In this document: positions 1 to 5,239 of the stretch, in pieces
Layout of the letters: each line of letters starts with the position of its first letter
How positions within the stretch are numbered: the stretch's first letter is position 1
Origin: Paludibacter sp.
Lineage (GTDB): Bacteria; Bacteroidota; Bacteroidia; Bacteroidales; Paludibacteraceae
Direction of reading: 5' to 3'
Length of the DNA: 9,113 nucleotides
Assembly (NCBI GenBank): GCA_009787075.1
Contig: WRGS01000177.1
Span: 1-9,113 of the forward strand
The notes under the pieces: model-generated
The model's database searches: none
What the model was told of the DNA's origin: nothing
Seen by the model: the letters and a program-made list of their open reading frames with translations, nothing else
Made by a program: the position numbers and the translations under genes

Positions 1-119
1 TGTTTGAAACTGCTGATTCCCTTACCCAAATTTTTCATTAAATCAGGAATTTTACGCGCACCAAAAAGCAATAGCACCAAAAGTGCAAGAAATAATATTT
101 CTTGAAATCCTATTCTCAT
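1..119 (-). CDS. tatA: TatA/TatB-family twin-arginine translocase subunit (partial, 3' end outside window)
   Basis: This is the first 39 codons of a small inner-membrane protein that forms the pore-like component of the Tat system, which exports folded proteins. The start is the ATG at 119-117. The visible product has the TatA plan: a short N-terminus with an acidic residue (E7), a single hydrophobic segment at about residues 8-19, the hinge FGARKIPDL (family form FGPKKLPEL), then a basic amphipathic helix with NLGKGISSFK. The hinge proline is replaced by alanine. The frame is open to base 1, so the C-terminus is missing. It lies 70 bases downstream of the glycosyltransferase on the same strand and has a possible promoter of its own. 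TatA and TatB are hard to separate on this fragment. The LGKGI motif favours TatA. Confidence 0.88.
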   Translation of the reverse strand, partial: MRIGFQEILFLALLVLLLFGARKIPDLMKNLGKGISSFK

Positions 120-144
120 TATTTTTTATATTAAAAATTTTTTA

Positions 145-152
145 CAAAAATA
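145..152 (-). promoter_or_regulatory. Candidate -7 element for tatA
   Basis: Read on the minus strand this is TATTTTTG, an exact match to the Bacteroidota -7 consensus TAnnTTTG, 25 bases before the tatA start. No convincing TTTG -33 element sits at the usual 17-23 base spacing. In a very AT-rich gap the match could be chance. Confidence 0.35.
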
Positions 153-189
153 TTAAAAATATTTCTCAAAATTATGTTTAATTTTCCTT

Positions 190-1368
190 TCAAAAAATTT
201 CCCGCAGTTTTTTTGCAAAAGATTCAAAAGAAAAATGCTGTTGAACTGTTTGCCAGCCGTTTTCTGCAATTTTTTGATTAAAATTTTCGTCTGTTAAAAG
301 TTGTTCGAGGATTTGCACAAATTCCTCATCGCAATGCGCTACGCAATAATCTTTCCTGTCGGTGAAAAACGCTGAAAATCCGCGAGTTGCAAACTCCGAA
401 GCCGCGCACGCACGCTGCATTTGCATCGCTTCCACAAGTTTTATGTTAGTGCCTGCGCCCTGATAAATCGGCACAACCACAACACGGGATTTTTCATATT
501 CTTTTTGTATATCTTCCACAAAACCAGCAATTTGCACATTTTTATAACTTTCCCATTCATTTGTAAAATCATTATTTTTGTCCATCTTTCCTGCAATAAA
601 AAATTCCACATCTGGCATTTTTTCTACAAGTTTTTGATAAATATTTTTAAGAAAATAATTGATTCCCAAATAGTTCGGCTCGTACCACAACCCGCCGACG
701 AAAAAAATCCGCTTTTTTGTCTGCGAAAAATCAATTTTCGGGCAAGTCTGTTCATAAAACGGAATATTGGGCAAATATGCTCCGCCAAAAATTTTCGCAG
801 CATCAAAATTTGGGAAAGTTGTTTTTTTAACTTTTTTTATAATTTGTTTTTGATGAAAAAGCGCAATTTTAGACATCAAAAAATAACGAATCCGCCCCGA
901 ACGGCTTTTTGAATTTTCGGATAAAATGCTGTAATAATCGGAAGGCAAGTCATCTACATCAATTATTGTTTTTTCTGCATAACGCAAAAAATCGCATTCC
1001 ATCGCCTTTATGATGTAACGAGTAAAAATATAATCATATTTAGTTTTTTTAACTAAATTTTCAACAATTTCTGCTTTATTTTTATTTACAGGAAAAATTT
1101 TACCTTTGTTCCAAAATTGTAAAACAGGCAGCCATTTTCTTAATTTTGAATGATTTAGATTATCGGCAACTGTTTTTTCATAAACAACATTTACAGGCAG
1201 CGAATCAAAGCCTTCTGCCGAATGAAACGCCGCAAAATCAACTTCTGTAAATTGCGATAATGCTTTGAGTATCAAATAAGTACGCTGCTCTGCCCCGCCC
1301 TTTACCGCTTTAAAAGAATTAAGATGCGGAGAAATAAAAAGAATTTTCATTTTTTTTAAATTTTTCAT
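190..1368 (-). CDS. Glycosyltransferase, GT4-like (GT-B fold)
   Basis: The product is 392 residues, a normal length for a family-4 retaining glycosyltransferase that moves a sugar from a nucleotide-sugar donor to a glycan or lipid acceptor on the cytoplasmic side of the membrane. The N-terminal acceptor domain opens with KILFISPH and the glycine loop GGAEQR (24-29), and has the DVDDLP segment (137-142) seen in many Bacteroidota GT4 enzymes. The donor domain begins around 220 with FFVGGLWYEPN (222-232) and carries FFIAGK (256-261), AGFVEDI (281-287) and GAGTNIKLVEAM (304-315). K310 and E313 are the expected nucleotide-sugar contacts. The first Glu of the usual EX7E motif is replaced here by Q303. 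There is no signal peptide or membrane span. The annotated start gives MKNLKK before MKILFISPH. The second Met, at 1350, is the likelier start given the promoter-like element at 1371-1378. The substrate cannot be told, although the neighbours suggest envelope polysaccharide. Confidence 0.88.
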   Translation of the reverse strand: MKNLKKMKILFISPHLNSFKAVKGGAEQRTYLILKALSQFTEVDFAAFHSAEGFDSLPVNVVYEKTVADNLNHSKLRKWLPVLQFWNKGKIFPVNKNKAEIVENLVKKTKYDYIFTRYIIKAMECDFLRYAEKTIIDVDDLPSDYYSILSENSKSRSGRIRYFLMSKIALFHQKQIIKKVKKTTFPNFDAAKIFGGAYLPNIPFYEQTCPKIDFSQTKKRIFFVGGLWYEPNYLGINYFLKNIYQKLVEKMPDVEFFIAGKMDKNNDFTNEWESYKNVQIAGFVEDIQKEYEKSRVVVVPIYQGAGTNIKLVEAMQMQRACAASEFATRGFSAFFTDRKDYCVAHCDEEFVQILEQLLTDENFNQKIAENGWQTVQQHFSFESFAKKLREIF

Positions 1369-1370
1369 TG

Positions 1371-1378
1371 CAAAAATA
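1371..1378 (-). promoter_or_regulatory. Candidate -7 element for the glycosyltransferase
   Basis: On the minus strand this reads TATTTTTG followed by CA, matching TAnnTTTG. Transcription would begin about 5-7 bases on, at or inside the ATG at 1368. This is the main reason to prefer the start at 1350. No clear -33 element is visible. Confidence 0.4.
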
Positions 1379-1404
1379 CTATTTTTCCTTGAATAAAAAT
1401 TACA

Positions 1405-1438
1405 TTTTTGCGTAATTAATATTTTTTTTGTACTTTTG
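1405..1438 (+). promoter_or_regulatory. Bacteroidota-type promoter of rpsO
   Basis: TTTTTG (1405-1410) is followed after 20 bases by TACTTTTG (1431-1438) and then CAGCC. This matches the -33 TTTG / -7 TAnnTTTG architecture with correct spacing and is the best promoter in the window. It implies an AT-rich rpsO leader of about 35 bases without a Shine-Dalgarno site. Confidence 0.8.
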
Positions 1439-1477
1439 CAGCCTCAATTTTATAATTTATATAAATAACTAACAATT

Positions 1478-1747
1478 ATGTATTTAACTTCTGAAAAGAA
1501 AACGGAAATCTTTGGTAAATACGGCAAAAATAACACTGATACCGGTTCGCCAGAATCGCAGATAGCATTGTTTTCACACCGTATCAACCATTTGACTACA
1601 CATTTGAAGTCAAACAAAAAAGATTATAGCACCGAACGCGCTTTGGTTATGTTGGTAGGCAAACGCCGCCGATTGCTTGATTATCTGCGAGATAAGGACA
1701 TTGAACGTTATCGCGCGATTGTTAAAGAACTCGGTTTGAGAAAATAA
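1478..1747 (+). CDS. rpsO: 30S ribosomal protein S15
   Basis: This is an 89-residue protein of exactly the usual S15 length. S15 is a primary binder of the central domain of 16S rRNA and helps form the platform of the small subunit. The family core is plain: TDTGSPESQIALFSHRI near residues 20-37, the loop HLTTHLKSNKKDYS, then the rRNA-contacting stretch LVGKRRRLLDYL and the C-terminal IKELGL-type end (VKELGLRK). It is a single-gene transcription unit with its own promoter and terminator. In other bacteria S15 can repress its own translation through its leader. I do not see a recognisable structure here that would establish this. Confidence 0.98.
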   Translation: MYLTSEKKTEIFGKYGKNNTDTGSPESQIALFSHRINHLTTHLKSNKKDYSTERALVMLVGKRRRLLDYLRDKDIERYRAIVKELGLRK

Positions 1748-1769
1748 ACCGCGTACAAAAGCAAATTTT

Positions 1770-1794
1770 AGAGGCGCAAAACGCCTCTTTTTTT
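1770..1794 (+). terminator. Intrinsic terminator of rpsO
   Basis: The perfect stem AGAGGCG / CGCCTCT (1770-1776 with 1782-1788) has a 5-base loop and is followed by an unbroken T run. It starts 22 bases after the rpsO stop. Confidence 0.93.
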
Positions 1795-1825
1795 ATTTTA
1801 TAATTTATTGAAAACTTCTAAAAAA

Positions 1826-1858
1826 CGTCATTGCGAGGGCTACTGCCCGAAGCAATCT
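1826..1858. repeat. Short palindromic interspersed repeat (GTCATTGCGAG... type)
   Basis: The stretch begins CGTCATTGCGAGGGC and ends GCCCGAAGCAATCT. It folds as ATTGC / GCAAT outer arms (1830-1834, 1852-1856) with a small internal loop and GGGC / GCCC inner arms (1837-1840, 1845-1848) around a TACT tip. The ends 'CGTCATTGCGAG' and 'GAAGCAATCT' recur as intergenic repeats in many bacterial genomes. That is from memory and was not searched. It ends 11 bases before the deacetylase ATG and has no second copy in this window. Confidence 0.7.
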
Positions 1859-1869
1859 ATTGAAAAACA

Positions 1870-2478
1870 ATGAGTTATCAATTACCAAAATTTTTACGTT
1901 TTATTTTCGGCAAAAATATTCTCTGGCAAAAACCGACAGAGCAAAAATCAATTTATTTGACTTTTGACGACGGACCAATACCCGAAGTTACGCCACAACT
2001 GCTTGATTTACTTGAAGTTGAAAATATTCGTGCGACTTTTTTTTGCGTCGGACAAAATGTTGAACGTTATCCAAAATTATTTGAAGAAATTAAGCGGCGT
2101 GGGCATCGTGTTGGTAATCACACTTTTAATCATCTGAAAGGGTTTAAAACCAATCTTAATACATATATTGATAATGTTAAAAAAGCCGATAAATTAATAA
2201 AAAGCGATTTGTTTCGTCCGCCGCACGGACAGATTACTTGCCGTAAAATTCGCGCTTTGCAAACTGATTTTCAAATAGTTATGTGGGATTTGATAAGTTG
2301 TGATTACGACAATTCGCTTTCGGCGGAAAAAATTCTGCAAAATATAAAAAAATATTCATCAAATGGCTCAATTGTAGTTTTTCACGATTCGATAAAAGCG
2401 CAAAAAAACATGTTCGCCGCTTTGCCTGATGCTATAAAATTTTGGAAATCAGAAGGTTATGTTTTTGAAACATTATAA
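1870..2478 (+). CDS. Polysaccharide deacetylase, NodB-homology domain (CE4)
   Basis: This 202-residue protein is almost entirely the NodB domain, a metal-dependent hydrolase that removes N- or O-acetyl groups from glycans such as peptidoglycan, chitin oligomers or capsule. All five CE4 motifs are visible: TFDDGP (31-36, with D33 as base and D34 as metal ligand), HTFNH (84-88, the two metal histidines), RPPHG (116-120, family RxPYG), the W139-D140 region, and FHDS (171-174, with catalytic H172). The third motif has His where most members have Tyr. There is no convincing signal peptide; the N-terminus PKFLRFIFGKNILW is only mildly hydrophobic, so secretion is uncertain. The gene follows the rpsO terminator and the short palindromic repeat, and no TAnnTTTG promoter is visible ahead of it. 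The substrate is unknown. Confidence 0.92.
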   Translation: MSYQLPKFLRFIFGKNILWQKPTEQKSIYLTFDDGPIPEVTPQLLDLLEVENIRATFFCVGQNVERYPKLFEEIKRRGHRVGNHTFNHLKGFKTNLNTYIDNVKKADKLIKSDLFRPPHGQITCRKIRALQTDFQIVMWDLISCDYDNSLSAEKILQNIKKYSSNGSIVVFHDSIKAQKNMFAALPDAIKFWKSEGYVFETL

Positions 2479-2512
2479 TATTTTTTAATTTTATTTTTAT
2501 CAAAAATTAAAT

Positions 2513-2520
2513 TATCTTTG
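2513..2520 (+). promoter_or_regulatory. -7 element of the outer-membrane protein gene
   Basis: TATCTTTG followed by CAGCCTG is an exact TAnnTTTG match, and the downstream CAGCC is the same as after the rpsO -7 element. It lies 46 bases before the ATG. Only T-rich sequence occupies the -33 position. Confidence 0.65.
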
Positions 2521-2566
2521 CAGCCTGAAAATTATTTATTAAAATCCATAAAAAAATTATAATAAA

Positions 2567-3259
2567 ATGAATATCAAAACATTAACCGTTTTTGCTTTAT
2601 TTCTAACTTTTGCGGTAAATATTTTTGCACAAGAAGCAGTCAAATCACCTGTAACTTTCTCATACGAAGTTGGTTATGCAAACCAGTTGCGCAAGGGTAA
2701 AACTCTTGCCACATTAAATATAGACGGTTTGCGAATGGGTGTATTTTTCAAATATAATTTCACAAACCACGTTTTCGGGCAAACTGGTCTTTTTTACGAA
2801 TATCTGCACTATAACAACACACAACGTTACGCAGGCGCAGCAAATTACCGTCAATCAACTTCGGCTAATCAGTTAAATTTGCCTATTACGGCAGGTTATG
2901 AAGTTCCGCTTTTTGCAAAAATCAAGTTTTTTGCATACGGAGGACCTACTTTCCGTTTGGGATTGTCCGAAAGTTTGCTCACTGCAACTACTTTGCCCAC
3001 AGATTCTGCAGGCAGAGCAGATATGATTGCATGGCTTAAAAGTTATGGACTTTACCGCGCCGATGGATTTGCAAATATGTACAAAGACGAACAGTTGGCG
3101 CGTTTGAGCATTTTATTGAGCGTAGGCGGCGGTTTTGAATGGAACAGGTTTTATCTCAAAAGCGGCTACGATTATGGTTTGACAAATATCAACGCTGCAA
3201 ATAAGCAAAAACGCACCACACAAAGCGGCTGGTTTATTGCCTTGGGCTACAATTTTTAA
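2567..3259 (+). CDS. Outer-membrane beta-barrel protein (OMP_b-brl-like)
   Basis: This is a 230-residue exported protein. The signal peptide is clear: MNIK, a hydrophobic core at 6-19, and a probable cut after IFA (21) before Q22. The mature part shows alternating amphipathic strands with glycine and aromatic girdles, for example MGVFFKYNFTNHVFGQTGLFYEY (57-79), LNLPITAGYEV (103-113), IKFFAYGGPTFRLGL (119-133), LLSVGGGFEWNRFYLKSGYDYGL (183-205) and the terminal strand GWFIALGYNF ending in Phe, as expected for a barrel inserted by the BAM machinery. Length and pattern fit the small Bacteroidota 'outer membrane protein beta-barrel' families of 8-10 strands. No specific ligand or partner can be inferred. 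It has its own promoter and is first in a run of three exported-protein genes. Confidence 0.85.
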   Translation: MNIKTLTVFALFLTFAVNIFAQEAVKSPVTFSYEVGYANQLRKGKTLATLNIDGLRMGVFFKYNFTNHVFGQTGLFYEYLHYNNTQRYAGAANYRQSTSANQLNLPITAGYEVPLFAKIKFFAYGGPTFRLGLSESLLTATTLPTDSAGRADMIAWLKSYGLYRADGFANMYKDEQLARLSILLSVGGGFEWNRFYLKSGYDYGLTNINAANKQKRTTQSGWFIALGYNF

Positions 3260-3293
3260 AAATTTTTAAAGTTGAATAATAATTTTTAAAGTT
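3251..3293. repeat. AATTTTTAAA short direct repeats
   Basis: The decamer AATTTTTAAA occurs at 3251-3260, 3261-3270 and 3281-3290. The last two copies continue as GTT, making a 13-base repeat spaced by 20 bases. The first copy overlaps the stop codon of the outer-membrane protein gene. In such AT-rich DNA this may be chance or slippage. Confidence 0.5.
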
Positions 3294-3299
3294 TGGAAT

Positions 3300-3318
3300 G
3301 ACTTTTGCTGTAACAGCA
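3300..3318 (+). promoter_or_regulatory. Possible -7 element with overlapping operator-like palindrome
   Basis: GACTTTTG (3300-3307) matches TAnnTTTG except for its first base. The perfect dyad TGCTGT-A-ACAGCA (3306-3318) overlaps its end and would cover the expected transcription start, a position typical of repressor sites. There is no good -33 element: a GTTG at 3271 is 25 bases away. Both readings are tentative. Confidence 0.3.
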
Positions 3319-3344
3319 GTAAATTTATTATAAAGAAAATTATT

Positions 3345-3782
3345 ATGCAGAAAATCAAAAAATTATATTATAAAAACAAAGCGGCGTTGGTAATTCCAAT
3401 CGCGGTTTTGTTTTTGTTTTTCAGTCAAATCGCTGCAAGTCAGAATAATAAACAATCCGTTCCTGACGAAGTTATTGCCGCTTTGAACAAAGGCGACAAT
3501 GGACGTTTGTCCGCGCGGTTAGACAATCGCGTTTCACTCACAATCGACACGCAAACAGGAACTTATTCCGCCGCAGATGCAAAAAAAATACTTTCAGATT
3601 TTTTTGCAAAAAACTCTGTTGAAAATTTTAAAATCATACATCAAGGCGGTTCGGAGCAATCGTGTTTTGTTATCGGAAATATAAAAACTGCCAACGGTTC
3701 TTTCCGCGTTTATTTGCTTATGCGCGGTAAAATACTTGTAATTCAGCAAATTATAATAGGCAAAGAGCAAAAGGAAAATTAA
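3345..3782 (+). CDS. DUF4783-like exported protein
   Basis: This is a 145-residue protein with a basic N-terminus, a hydrophobic segment at about 13-31, and a likely signal-peptide cut near AAS (32) before QNN. The remaining ~110 residues match my memory of the Bacteroidota DUF4783 family, which has an NTF2-like alpha+beta build. They run from an N-terminal helix VPDEVIAALNKGDNGRLSAR (39-58) through VSLTID, YSAADAKKILSDFFAKN (74-90) and FKIIHQGGSEQS (95-106) to paired strands VIGNIKTANGSFRVYLLMRG (109-128) and ILVIQQIII. IIHQGGS and NGSFRVY are the most family-like stretches. The function is not known; NTF2-like folds may bind small ligands or assemble proteins, but no catalytic residues stand out. 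It sits 85 bases after the barrel gene and 56 bases before the next gene. Confidence 0.72.
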   Translation: MQKIKKLYYKNKAALVIPIAVLFLFFSQIAASQNNKQSVPDEVIAALNKGDNGRLSARLDNRVSLTIDTQTGTYSAADAKKILSDFFAKNSVENFKIIHQGGSEQSCFVIGNIKTANGSFRVYLLMRGKILVIQQIIIGKEQKEN

Positions 3783-3838
3783 TTTTTTACCAAAAAATAA
3801 AAATTATCAAATATTAATAATTTTAAAAATAAATTTTT

Positions 3839-4969
3839 ATGAAGAAAAATTCAATGCTGCTGGCAATATTGTTGTTGAGTGTAACTTGCTTTGCCCAAAC
3901 AAAAAATATTGATGTGGACAATGTAAGATTTGATTATCGTTACAGGCTTACGCCTGAAACGCCCCTTGACCCTCCAAATTTTACATATTGGGGAAGAGCA
4001 ACTGTGAATAGTCCTATAAAAGGAATTGACAATGAAGAACTTGCAGAAAAAATCTTTATTTCAGGGCAAAATAAAGCCGAATCGGAGAGCGAGGCAAATA
4101 TTGTCATTATCGTACGCACAGGTAGCGTTACTACCGATGCCAAGGTTAATACCAACACTTCCACCTACAAAGATAAAGACGGTAAAGAACATACTAGCTA
4201 TTCTTATAATTGTTTTAGTGGATGTTCGTTGGACGGCTCTTTTGTAATCAAATGGGGCTCGGATATTTTGTTTGAAAATAATCTTACTCGCACAAGAACA
4301 TGGACTTCAGAAACTTTCGCAACTTACAATGATGCGGCAAAATACTGGAACGATAATCGTATGGCATTAATGGCTGGCTGGCAAAGAGATTTATCGCTTG
4401 CTGTTGCAAACGCCGCTTCAAATTATGCATCGGATAAATTTGGTTTTTCAGTTCGTTTAACAGGCGATTTGATTAAAACTATGGACGAAAAGAAACATGA
4501 CGAAAATCTTACGATGCGCGCCAATGTGGTAACTTTAAAAAGAGTGCTTTCGGCTGCAAACGCAAATACACCTGTAAATGCCGACAGTATCGCTCCGCTG
4601 ATTGAATATTTCAATTCAATCAAAGCAAAATACACTGACCCAAAACTCAAAGCAGACGACCGTTTGCGTTATATCGCAAATTTTAATTTGTGCGCTATTT
4701 ATTTTATGCTCGACAAGCCCGATATGGCAATTGAATATGCAAATCAAATTTCAGCTGGCGACTATAATAAAAAAGACGGAGCAAAATTGATTAAAAAAGC
4801 AGAAGATTTAAAAATCCGCATTGCAAAATCAGGTCTTAAAACGCGCCACTTTGCTCCGCAAAATTATCTTGCCTTGTTAAGAGGTGAAGAACTCAATGAC
4901 CAACCGCAAGCGGTAAATGAAGACGAAAATTCTGTAATTATGGAAGATACGCCTGAAAGCAACGAGTAA
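3839..4969 (+). CDS. Exported protein of unknown function, TPR-like C-terminal helices
   Basis: This is a 376-residue protein I do not recognise. It has a signal peptide (MKKN, hydrophobic core 6-18, probable cut after CFA at 19, before Q20). There is no Cys immediately after the cut, so it is probably periplasmic or surface-attached rather than a lipoprotein. The mature N-terminal half (about 20-160) looks strand-rich and polar, with ANIVIIVRTG (86-95), a Thr/Ser-rich stretch around 96-122, and C125 and C129 flanking FSG, which could form a disulfide or bind metal. From about 165 it turns helical. The segment 274-328 (DRLRYIANFNLCAIYFMLDKP and on to the KKAEDLKIRI region) resembles a TPR-type helix pair. 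The C-terminus is acidic (355-376). No promoter is visible in the 56-base gap upstream, so it is probably co-transcribed with the DUF4783-like gene. It ends the unit before the strong terminator. Confidence 0.8.
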   Translation: MKKNSMLLAILLLSVTCFAQTKNIDVDNVRFDYRYRLTPETPLDPPNFTYWGRATVNSPIKGIDNEELAEKIFISGQNKAESESEANIVIIVRTGSVTTDAKVNTNTSTYKDKDGKEHTSYSYNCFSGCSLDGSFVIKWGSDILFENNLTRTRTWTSETFATYNDAAKYWNDNRMALMAGWQRDLSLAVANAASNYASDKFGFSVRLTGDLIKTMDEKKHDENLTMRANVVTLKRVLSAANANTPVNADSIAPLIEYFNSIKAKYTDPKLKADDRLRYIANFNLCAIYFMLDKPDMAIEYANQISAGDYNKKDGAKLIKKAEDLKIRIAKSGLKTRHFAPQNYLALLRGEELNDQPQAVNEDENSVIMEDTPESNE

Positions 4970-4996
4970 AAATAAAAAAACTTTTGCTGAATATAA

Positions 4997-5038
4997 AAAT
5001 AAATAAGCCGCGCGAAACAGCGGTTTATTTATTTTTTT
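4997..5038 (+). terminator. Intrinsic terminator after the exported-protein cluster
   Basis: A 15-base stem (4997-5011 with 5020-5034) has one G-U pair, a GC-rich upper part CCGC / GCGG, an 8-base loop and a closing T run. Because the lower stem is A/T, it carries A-rich and T-rich flanks on both sides. It starts 27 bases after the stop of the 376-residue protein. Confidence 0.9.
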
Positions 5039-5140
5039 GTTTCACCGAATTTGCAAAATGCCATTCAGATATTCTATTGCTGCCAGAAACGGAATATTTA
5101 TAAAGCGTTTCACATTGACAGGAATCGCCTATGGAGAATA

Positions 5141-5184
5141 AAAAACTCCCGATTGCAATTTTAGAAATACAAACGAGAGTTTTT
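5141..5184. repeat. Inverted repeat upstream of hutH
   Basis: AAAAACTCCCG (5141-5151) and CGAGAGTTTTT (5174-5184) pair at 10 of 11 positions across a 22-base spacer. The right arm ends 13 bases before the hutH -7 element. It could be an operator, or a weak terminator, since it shows T runs on either strand. The rest of the 270-base gap 4970-5239 holds only the terminator and the promoter. Confidence 0.45.
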
Positions 5185-5197
5185 CCAAAAAATTCTG

Positions 5198-5205
5198 TAA
5201 ATTTG
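5198..5205 (+). promoter_or_regulatory. Candidate -7 element of hutH
   Basis: TAAATTTG followed by CAG matches TAnnTTTG, 34 bases before the hutH ATG. No TTTG lies at the correct -33 spacing, so expression may need an activator, or the match may be chance. Confidence 0.5.
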
Positions 5206-5239
5206 CAGTCAGTTTTATCTTAAAATCTAAAATCATAAT

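Noticed and set aside
421..912. Open frame of 163 codons on the plus strand
   Set aside because: It is antisense to the glycosyltransferase, with a Phe/Ile/Lys/His-rich composition typical of a shadow frame and no family features.
3940..4164. Small frames inside the 376-residue protein gene (also 4026-4247, 4423-4650 and 4602-4790)
   Set aside because: They overlap a long frame with a signal peptide and coherent composition. None has a leader or recognisable features.
5058..5141. 27-codon ATG frame in the gap before hutH (MPFRYSIAARNG...)
   Set aside because: It has no promoter, no leader and no recognisable family. It is too short to separate from chance, though a gene remnant cannot be excluded.
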